A DNA stretch of 38,352 nucleotides from CAZVAR01 sp964625225 (GTDB lineage Bacteria > Pseudomonadota > Alphaproteobacteria > JAJUGE01), in the NCBI GenBank assembly GCA_964625225.1, contig CAZVAR010000017.1:1-38352 (forward strand), given 5' to 3'. Position numbers and translations under genes: made by a program. Numbering within the stretch: position 1 is the stretch's first letter; each line of letters starts with the position of its first letter. Below the pieces are notes generated by a model. The model worked only from the letters and a program-made list of their open reading frames with translations. It was not told where the DNA came from and ran no database searches. Of this stretch, positions 23,237 to 30,351 are shown in pieces.

Positions 23237-24760
23237 GTGTCGTATTTGCCGTCGTATAATGCGATCATGGAATATATCACGAGGCGAACGGGCCTGGTGT
23301 TCCCATCAGGGCGTCATCATATATTCGATTCTGCTGTCCGGCGTTTCATGGCCCGTCGGAACATCGGCGATACGTCCGGTCTCACGAAATATCTCGACAC
23401 TCACAGACATGCTTTGAATGATCTGGTCGCGGACATTACAGTCGGTGAAACATATTTTTTTCGTGATCGCGCAGGCTTCGACTACATCCGAGAGCATGTA
23501 CTCCCGGGGATGCTGCAGGACCGGCCCGGCGGTGACTGCCTTCGCTTCTGGAGCGCAGGTTGCGCCTCGGGTGAAGAAGCGTACTCGCTGGCCATTCTTC
23601 TGGAGGAAGAGGGTCTGGCGGGACAAGCGAGGATTCTCGCCACGGATATTTCCACTGCCGCCCTGGCGAAGGCCCGCCATGCAGTTTACCAAGCCTGGTC
23701 GCTACGAGGCAGCCAACCCGACTGGTGGCCGCGTTACTTTCGGCAGGACGGAGACAAGTTTCGTCTCATCGGGCGCATAAGGCGCCGTGTCGAGTTCCGA
23801 TTGCTCAATCTCGCCGAGGATCCCTATCCGGGGGCCTTGGACGGGACGCCCGGCATGGACCTGATCCTCTGCCGGAACGTCCTGATCTATCTCGAGCGGC
23901 GGGTCGTCAGAACCATTGCACAGCGCCTGTTCGAAGCCCTGCGCAGCGGCGGCTGGCTGGTGACCGGACCCTCGGATCCGCCGCTGTGGACGTATGCGCC
24001 CTTCGAAGCCGTCATTACGCCCGCCGGTGTTCTGTACCGGCGCCGGCTCGGCACCCGGAACGGTTGCGGATACGTGCCAAGGCACGGTGCGGTCCGACCC
24101 CGCTCCGTGTCCTCCGCGCCCATGGCGGGGCGACCCGACCTCGGGCCCAGCGTCCGCGAAGTGGTCGAAGCACCGGTCGCATCGACGGGTCCGACCATAC
24201 GGAACTTGCCCTCGGAGGCCGCGCGTCGCCGGAGCGATCCCAGTGACGAGCCCCGAGCCGAACCGACGATCACGCCGATACAAGCAGCACAGGACGCGCT
24301 TGCGGCAGGAGAGTACGCGCGGGTTCTTCAACTGACCGAATCCTGCAACCCCGATCCCCCTCTCTGCATTCTGCGACTCAAGGCGCTGGCAAATCTGGCC
24401 GGCATAGCGGCTGCCGAAAAAGCGGCCGCGGCCGCCGCACTTCGATACTCGCTGCACCCCGAGATTCATTATCTTCATGCCATCATGCTGATCAGTCTCG
24501 GGCGGCAGGAAGAGGCCCTGGCGGCGCTGAATCGCGTGCTGTATCTCGACCGAAGCCTTGCCGTCGCACACCTGACCGCCGGCTCGATTTGTCGTGCCCG
24601 CGGGGAGATTCAGCGAGCGCGCCGGGCATTCCGGAACGCGCACGCTCTACTTTCTAGTCGGCCTGCCGATGAGATCGTCCCGCTTTCCGAACGCGAGCGA
24701 GCCGGTGACCTGATCGAGATCATCCGGACCCAGATCGGTGATCTGGAAGCCGCCTCATGA
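23237..24760 (+). CDS. CheR methyltransferase with C-terminal TPR region (WspC-like)
   Basis: A 507-residue protein. The N-terminal half is a CheR chemoreceptor-glutamate methyltransferase: small all-helical lead domain with ITVGETYFFRD, SAM motif FWSAGCASGEEAYSLA (about residue 103), ILATDIS and LILCRNVLIYL (about 208-218). A Pro/Arg-rich linker (about 270-345) leads into TPR-like helical repeats (from about 350, including HYLHAIMLISLGRQEEALAALNRVLYLDR). CheR-TPR fusions are typical of WspC and related non-motility systems. The TPR may replace pentapeptide tethering, since the adjacent receptor ends without one. The start GTG 23237 lies 5 nt after CheW; the stop overlaps the next start (ATGA at 24757). 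Confidence 0.93.
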   Translation: MSYLPSYNAIMEYITRRTGLVFPSGRHHIFDSAVRRFMARRNIGDTSGLTKYLDTHRHALNDLVADITVGETYFFRDRAGFDYIREHVLPGMLQDRPGGDCLRFWSAGCASGEEAYSLAILLEEEGLAGQARILATDISTAALAKARHAVYQAWSLRGSQPDWWPRYFRQDGDKFRLIGRIRRRVEFRLLNLAEDPYPGALDGTPGMDLILCRNVLIYLERRVVRTIAQRLFEALRSGGWLVTGPSDPPLWTYAPFEAVITPAGVLYRRRLGTRNGCGYVPRHGAVRPRSVSSAPMAGRPDLGPSVREVVEAPVASTGPTIRNLPSEAARRRSDPSDEPRAEPTITPIQAAQDALAAGEYARVLQLTESCNPDPPLCILRLKALANLAGIAAAEKAAAAAALRYSLHPEIHYLHAIMLISLGRQEEALAALNRVLYLDRSLAVAHLTAGSICRARGEIQRARRAFRNAHALLSSRPADEIVPLSERERAGDLIEIIRTQIGDLEAAS

Positions 24761-25398
24761 GGGGGCAACGAACACGACCGCCGATCGACTGGGCGGCAGT
24801 TCGTCATCGCCTGGCGCAGGCAATGACTGCATCCGCAGCAGGCGCGGAGTCGTCGCCGGACAATGCCAAGCGAATCCTCGAGGCACGAGCGCGCGTGCTG
24901 GCCGCCAAACCGGCCGCAACCAGCGATCCCGGTCCTATGATCGAAGTCGTGACGTTCTCGCTCGCGGGCGAACGCTACGGCCTCGAAACCAAGTATGTCA
25001 GCGAGGTGCGGCGGCGGGGTGCTCTGACTCCCATGCCGAGGGCCCTGGAGTGGGTGGCAGGAATAACGCCACTGCGCGGCGAACTCCTCCCGCTTTTCGA
25101 CCTGCACGGTTTGCTCGGACTGAAACCGGCCGCACCGGCGAGCCCGGCCTGGATCATCGTCGTCGGGACGACGAAGCCCGAATTCGGCCTCTTGGCCGAC
25201 CATATCCAGGGCGTCGGAAACGTGCGGCTCGATGAGATCACGACAATCGACACCGCGTTTGGGACCGGTCAGCGCCACATCCGAGGAACGACAAGCGAGG
25301 CGCTGCAAATACTGGATGGCTCTACCCTCATAGCCGCAGCTTACTGCTTGGACGATAGCGCCGCACACCAGGGAATTGCAGATGAAATTTCAATATAA
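24757..25398 (+). CDS. CheW-domain protein, second of two (WspD-like position)
   Basis: The 213-residue product has a CheW domain at about residues 62-205 (EVVTFSLAGERYGLETKYVSEVRR, GITPLRGELLPLFDLHGLLGL, LLADHIQGV). It is preceded by a 60-residue extension rich in Ala and Arg with PPIDWAAVRHRLAQAM, a segment commonly found at the start of WspD-like proteins. Two different CheWs are the rule in Wsp/Che3-type clusters, where one may serve the array body and the other the receptor-kinase contact. Its start overlaps the CheR-TPR stop by 4 nt, and its end overlaps the MCP start by 17 nt, so translation of three genes is coupled. Confidence 0.92.
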   Translation: MRGQRTRPPIDWAAVRHRLAQAMTASAAGAESSPDNAKRILEARARVLAAKPAATSDPGPMIEVVTFSLAGERYGLETKYVSEVRRRGALTPMPRALEWVAGITPLRGELLPLFDLHGLLGLKPAAPASPAWIIVVGTTKPEFGLLADHIQGVGNVRLDEITTIDTAFGTGQRHIRGTTSEALQILDGSTLIAAAYCLDDSAAHQGIADEISI

Positions 25399-27019
25399 TC
25401 CCTTTTCCTCTGTGAAGACACGGCTTTACACCATTGTCGCTATTCTAGTATTAGGCTGTGTTTCGATACTGACAATAGAATTGCGGACCATAGATTCCTT
25501 AAGTAATCATTTTCACAAGTCGGTTATAGTCGGTCAGGGCCGCATATCGTACGAAGTTCTTTATCTTGCAAGGCGCATTTCCGACAGCCAAGGCGACGAG
25601 CGGGTTCGTATTGCCGACAGGCTGCAGCGTGTTTTGGCCGGAGCGGAAGAACGCCTGCGACTGTTGATCGCAGGTGACGACGAGGCGGGTGTTCCGCCCG
25701 TAGTGAATCGCCGGATCCTCGCCAACCTGCAGGAACAGCAACGGCTGCTCGAAAATCAGATCAAGCCCGTTGTCGCACGGCTCATAGCAGCGTCGTCGCC
25801 GGAGGCGGCACAAGCCGAACTTCGCCGGCTCGACAACGTCATGGAAGAATTCTCCAGTCTGGTCGACACCACTCTCGCCATACGGGAAGAGATCGTCGAC
25901 GAGGAGATCGGTCGGGCTCGCGTGCTGCAATGGACCTTCGCCGGAGTGACGAGCGCGTTCCTGCTGGTTGTTCTCGCGATCGCGCACGGAATCTCCCGCC
26001 GGGTGCGTGCCCTGGCCGGAACCGCCGAACAGATCAGCCGGGGCGATCTGAGCATCGCGGCTCCCGCAACGGGCAGCGACGAGCTCGGCATGCTCGGCCG
26101 ATCCTTCAACACGATGACCGAACGTTTACGGGAGATTATCGAGACGGAACGCGCCGGGCGCGAGCGTCTGGAGAATGTTCTTGCTATGATTGCCGAAACC
26201 GTCAACAACCTGTCGTCGGCGAGCGCCGAAATCCTCGCCGCTACGACGGAACAGGTTGCCGGCATGCAGCAACAAAGCAGCGCGGTTGCAGAAACGATCA
26301 CAACTGTCGACGAGGTCCTACAAACGGCAAACCAAGCTGCGGAGAGAGCCAAGGCCGTCGCCGCTTCTGCACGTTACGCGACAGAAGCTAGCGAGGCTGG
26401 CCGTAGGGCCGTCGACGATACGATTTCGATCATGGACGAGGCGCGGGAGCAAACTGAACTGATTGCCGAAAAAATCCTGAACTTGGCCGAACAGGCCCAG
26501 GCGATCGGCGAAATCATCGCTACGGTGAACGACATCGCCGAACAGACGAACATGCTCGCCCTCAATGCCGCGATCGAGGCATCACGCGCAGGCGAGTACG
26601 GCAAGGGGTTCTCCGTTGTCGCCGGTGAGATCAAGGCGCTCGCCGATCAATCGAAGCGGGCCACGTCGCAGATTCGTCAGATCCTGGGGGATATACAGCA
26701 CGCGACGAACAAGGCGGTGATCACAACCGAGGACGGAACGAGAAGCGCCAATCAGGCGATCCGGACAGCACGGGAGGCTGGGGACACCATCAGAATGCTA
26801 GCGGATGCTATCGCCGAGGCCGCGCAGACAGCCGGACAGATCGCTGCGTCGGCCGGACAACAGTCGACTGGAATGGCGCAGATCCACCAGGCGATGATTC
26901 AGATCAATCAGGCCAGCAGCCAGAACCTGGCCGCGACAAGACAATCCGAGGAAGCAGCTCAGAGTCTGAATGCGTTGGGGGCAAGGCTCAAGGAGCTTCT
27001 CGTCGGATACGATCGATAG
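25382..27019 (+). CDS. Methyl-accepting chemotaxis protein (transmembrane receptor)
   Basis: A 545-residue receptor. TM1 spans about residues 15-35 (LYTIVAILVLGCVSILTI) and TM2 about 181-205 (WTFAGVTSAFLLVVLAIAHGI), enclosing a helical periplasmic sensor of about 145 residues whose heptad pattern recalls PilJ/NarX-type domains. A HAMP domain (RALAGTAEQISRGDLS) and the long signalling coiled coil follow; the tip around residues 380-410 holds DIAEQTNMLALNAAIEASRA, and GKGFSVVAGEIKALADQS completes it. It ends LLVGYDR, with no CheR-docking pentapeptide. ATG 25382 has AGGGA at 25370-25374; an in-frame TTG at 25376 is too close to it. The first 200 bp are strikingly AT-rich. The ligand is unknown. 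Confidence 0.94.
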   Translation: MKFQYNPFSSVKTRLYTIVAILVLGCVSILTIELRTIDSLSNHFHKSVIVGQGRISYEVLYLARRISDSQGDERVRIADRLQRVLAGAEERLRLLIAGDDEAGVPPVVNRRILANLQEQQRLLENQIKPVVARLIAASSPEAAQAELRRLDNVMEEFSSLVDTTLAIREEIVDEEIGRARVLQWTFAGVTSAFLLVVLAIAHGISRRVRALAGTAEQISRGDLSIAAPATGSDELGMLGRSFNTMTERLREIIETERAGRERLENVLAMIAETVNNLSSASAEILAATTEQVAGMQQQSSAVAETITTVDEVLQTANQAAERAKAVAASARYATEASEAGRRAVDDTISIMDEAREQTELIAEKILNLAEQAQAIGEIIATVNDIAEQTNMLALNAAIEASRAGEYGKGFSVVAGEIKALADQSKRATSQIRQILGDIQHATNKAVITTEDGTRSANQAIRTAREAGDTIRMLADAIAEAAQTAGQIAASAGQQSTGMAQIHQAMIQINQASSQNLAATRQSEEAAQSLNALGARLKELLVGYDR

Positions 27020-27022
27020 AGA

Positions 27023-29305
27023 ATGGACAGGGACAGCCTGATCCAGCGCTTGATGGTGACTTTCCTAGGGGAGTTACAGGATCATGCGCATGCGCTGGAA
27101 CGTGACCTTCTGGCCCTGGAAAAGGGCCCGGGGCCAGAACAGAAGGTCGAGCTGACGAATGCCCTGTTCCGAACGGCGCACAGCCTCAAGGGGGCTGCGC
27201 GTTCCATGGATATCGGTGTTATCGAGGCCGCGTGCCATCAACTCGAGGAGGTTTTTACCGCGCTGCACCAGGGGCGTGTGGGCCTCGACGCGGATCTGCT
27301 CGAGCTTCTTCTCGCGACGACGGACGCGATCCGCGCGACGGGCATGCTGCTTGATCAAGGAGGCGATGCCTCGCGCGGACCGTTGACAGCCTTCATACCG
27401 CGGCTGATGGAAGCCGCCTCGGCGGTGTCCAATGTAACACCGACGACCGAGCGCCGCCCGCAAGAGAACAGTCACGCGGTGACCGCGGCGGACACGCCGC
27501 CGGCTTCCGCCGAGACGGCACCGGACGCTCGACAGTCCGACAACTTCGTGCGGCTCACGACCGACAAGCTTGACAGACTTCTTGCGGAAAGCTCCGGCCT
27601 GCTACTGGCGCGCAATCGCTTCGAAACACGGCTCGAGAATCTTGAGCATCTGCAGGGCGCGGTTCGCCGGCTGGGGACGGAATGGTCCCACCTTGCCGCA
27701 ATGCTGAGGAAGTTCAACGCCGGGGGTCGCCGGAGTTCGGCCGGGCCGCTACGCGACGCGGGCAACGAAGCGCTCCGCTCCGGGGCCGCCATGACCGCAT
27801 TGGCACGCTGCCGCGGCGACCTGAAGCAGATCGAGCGTCACCTGGAGGGCATTCTGAGCGATCTCAAGGAGGACTGCCAGACCCTCAGACGGTCGACTGC
27901 CGATCTCGAAGCAGAGGTACACCGGGCGCGAATGCTTCCCTTTGCAGAGGCCTGCAATGGGCTCGAACGGCTGGTTCGCGATCTCTGCGCCCGAAGCGGG
28001 AAGGCCGCAATACTTTCCATCAAGGGCGGTGGCGTCGAAGTCGACCGTGCGATCATCGATCTCCTGCGCGACCCGCTTCGGCACTTGGTTCACAATGCCG
28101 TCGATCATGGTATCGAGGCTATGGATATCCGGAAGGGTTCCGGAAAGCCGGAGGTCGGCCGGGTCGAGATCGAAGCGGCACTTCGTGGTACCAACGTCGA
28201 GGTGAGTATCTCCGACGACGGCGGCGGATTGGATTTGTCTTCGATTCGCGATCATGCCCGGAAGGACAACTTTCCCGCGGATAGCGATCAGGATCTTCTT
28301 CAATACATCTTCACCCCTGGCTTTTCGACGGCCACCGCGGTGACCGACGTATCGGGCCGGGGGGTCGGCCTCGATGTCGTAAAGACCCAGATCGAGGCGA
28401 TGCGGGGAACGATCGACGTCACCTTCGAGCCGGGACGCGGCACGCGCTTCGTCCTGTCGCTTCCGCTTACGCTCGCAACCATTCGGGCGCTCCTTGTGAA
28501 ATCCGGCGGTCAGACGTTCGCGATCGACTGTGCAAATGTTCGGCAGCTCGTCCGGATAGGTTCCGCCGACCTCCAACCGGTGCAAGGACGCCCCAGCTTG
28601 GTGCGGGGGCAGGCGCCGACGCCCGCGGCCGACCTTTCAGACCTTCTTCTCCTTTCGCCCCAGGATCCGGCACCCGAGCGGGAGACGATGCCCTGCGTTA
28701 TCGTGTTTGCCGGATCGCGGGAGGCCGCATTGCTTGTTGATGAAGTCTTGGAGGAGCGGGAGCTCGTGGTTAAAAATCTTGGGCCACGGCTTCAGCGGCT
28801 GAAGTACTTCTCTGCAGGCGCAGTTCTTCCGAACAATACGGCGGCACTGATCCTGAACTGCGCGGATCTGGTCGAGGCGATTTACGGGCAGGCTCCGGGC
28901 CGCACGGCCTCGGGACCGGCGACGGTCGAGGAGCGGCCACAGCAGAAACGCATCCTCGTGGTCGATGACTCGGTCACCACCAGAACGATGGAGAAGAGCA
29001 TCCTGGAGGCAGCCGGCTATGAGGTCGTCACCGCCGTCGACGGGGCGGAGGCTTGGCAGCTTCTGCAGGAGAGTGGCGTAGACCTCGTCGTGGCGGACGT
29101 CGAAATGCCGCGGATGGACGGGTTCTCCCTCGCCGAGCGGATTCGGGAGTCGAAGCGGTTCAAGGAACTTCCGATCATCCTCGTAACCGCCCGGGAGAGC
29201 GACGACGACAGGGCCCGAGGCCTCCACATCGGAGTGAATGCCTATCTCGGCAAGAGCGCATTCGACCAACGCGCGCTCCTCGACGCCATCTCGCAGCTTT
29301 TGTGA
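27023..29305 (+). CDS. CheA hybrid histidine kinase with C-terminal receiver (WspE/CheA3-like)
   Basis: The 760-residue kinase has an HPt domain (His53 in RTAHSLKGAARS), a long linker without an evident CheY-binding P2 domain, and a dimerisation region (about 175-310). The ATP-binding domain shows N box HLVHNAVDHG (about 354), G1 SDDGGG, F box FTPGFST and G2 GRGVGLDV (about 443). A CheW-like domain (about 487-625) and a receiver (from about 641) follow. The receiver is intact: VVDDS, Asp692 in VVADVEMPRMDG, Thr in VTARES and Lys in LGKSAF. Such CheA-REC hybrids mark Wsp, Frz and Che3-type systems; the attached receiver is a phosphate sink or relay. It starts 3 nt after the MCP stop and is followed by CheB within 1-2 nt. 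Confidence 0.95.
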   Translation: MDRDSLIQRLMVTFLGELQDHAHALERDLLALEKGPGPEQKVELTNALFRTAHSLKGAARSMDIGVIEAACHQLEEVFTALHQGRVGLDADLLELLLATTDAIRATGMLLDQGGDASRGPLTAFIPRLMEAASAVSNVTPTTERRPQENSHAVTAADTPPASAETAPDARQSDNFVRLTTDKLDRLLAESSGLLLARNRFETRLENLEHLQGAVRRLGTEWSHLAAMLRKFNAGGRRSSAGPLRDAGNEALRSGAAMTALARCRGDLKQIERHLEGILSDLKEDCQTLRRSTADLEAEVHRARMLPFAEACNGLERLVRDLCARSGKAAILSIKGGGVEVDRAIIDLLRDPLRHLVHNAVDHGIEAMDIRKGSGKPEVGRVEIEAALRGTNVEVSISDDGGGLDLSSIRDHARKDNFPADSDQDLLQYIFTPGFSTATAVTDVSGRGVGLDVVKTQIEAMRGTIDVTFEPGRGTRFVLSLPLTLATIRALLVKSGGQTFAIDCANVRQLVRIGSADLQPVQGRPSLVRGQAPTPAADLSDLLLLSPQDPAPERETMPCVIVFAGSREAALLVDEVLEERELVVKNLGPRLQRLKYFSAGAVLPNNTAALILNCADLVEAIYGQAPGRTASGPATVEERPQQKRILVVDDSVTTRTMEKSILEAAGYEVVTAVDGAEAWQLLQESGVDLVVADVEMPRMDGFSLAERIRESKRFKELPIILVTARESDDDRARGLHIGVNAYLGKSAFDQRALLDAISQLL

Positions 29306-29306
29306 C

Positions 29307-30341
29307 GTGCGCGTGATCCGCGTTGTCCTCGCCGAGAGCCGGCCCGAGGTTCGGGATCTCATACTCGCGGCTCTTCGAGCCGATCCCGAGATCGAGATCG
29401 TCGGTGTCGCCTCGACGGGCGCCGAGGCCCTGCGGCTGACCAGGCGGCTAAATCCGGACATCGTCGTGATGGCGACGCGGATGCCGAAACTGGACGGCTA
29501 TGAAGCCGCCAAGGAAATCATGATCCAGGCGCCGACACCGATTGTCCTGGTCGCGACGGAGGCCGATGGAGAAGAGGCGAACCTGTCGATGCAGGCGCTA
29601 CGCGCCGGTGCGCTGGCGCTCGTAACGCCGCCCTCGAGGGCATCCGGACAAAACGCCGCCGCGGCGCAGTGCCGGTTCGCATCCACAATCAAGGCGATGT
29701 CGCAGGTAAAGGTCGTGCGCCAGTGGCCCGCACGCACGCCGCGGTCGATCCCGCAACCCGGCACCGGACGGCGCTGCGCCGTCAGACTCGTCGCCATCGC
29801 CGCTTCGACCGGGGGGCCGGGAGCGCTCCAAGCGATCCTCTCGGAGCTCCCCGCGACCTTTCCGGCCCCGATCCTCGTTGCCCAGCACATGTCGGCGGGT
29901 TTCGTGAGAGACTTCGTGGCCTGGATGGCCAACGCGACCGCCCTTTCCGTCAAGATCGCTGTCCACGGAGAGCCCATCGCCGCGCAAACCGTCTATGTGG
30001 CGCCCGACGATCGCCATCTCGGAGTAGCGTCTTCCCGTACGATCCTGTTGTCGAACGAACCGCCGATCGGTGGGTTCCGGCCCTCTGCCACCTTTCTGTT
30101 CGACTCGGTTGCAAAAGGGTTCGGTTCTGCCGCAGCCGGGGTCATACTCACCGGGATGGGGACCGATGGGATCGACGGGCTTCGAACCCTTCGTGCCGCC
30201 GGCGGCAGGATCATCGCCCAGGACGAGGCCAGTTCCGTCGTATTCGGCATGCCCCGCGCGGCGATAACGGCTGGCGTGGTCGATCGGGTCTTGCCGCTAC
30301 AGGAGATTGCGCCCGCCCTGATCCGACTGACCGAACGTTGA
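29307..30341 (+). CDS. CheB-like protein-glutamate methylesterase with degenerate receiver
   Basis: The 344-residue product keeps a full methylesterase domain: Ser167 (IAASTGGPGA), His194 (AQHMSAGFVRDF) and Asp287 (GMGTDGIDG), corresponding to S164, H190 and D286 of enteric CheB. The N-terminal receiver keeps its fold and length, but the phospho-acceptor Asp56 is Ala56 (VVMATRMPKLDG), the acidic pair is Ala9-Glu10, and the K109 position lies in LALVTPPS without Lys. It should therefore not be switched by phosphorylation in the usual way. It would remove methyl groups from the neighbouring receptor constitutively or under protein-protein control. The start is GTG 29307 (GTG 29313 possible), right behind cheA. 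The hybrid kinase gene follows after 10 nt. Confidence 0.92.
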   Translation: MRVIRVVLAESRPEVRDLILAALRADPEIEIVGVASTGAEALRLTRRLNPDIVVMATRMPKLDGYEAAKEIMIQAPTPIVLVATEADGEEANLSMQALRAGALALVTPPSRASGQNAAAAQCRFASTIKAMSQVKVVRQWPARTPRSIPQPGTGRRCAVRLVAIAASTGGPGALQAILSELPATFPAPILVAQHMSAGFVRDFVAWMANATALSVKIAVHGEPIAAQTVYVAPDDRHLGVASSRTILLSNEPPIGGFRPSATFLFDSVAKGFGSAAAGVILTGMGTDGIDGLRTLRAAGGRIIAQDEASSVVFGMPRAAITAGVVDRVLPLQEIAPALIRLTER

Positions 30342-30351
30342 GGCACGCCCT

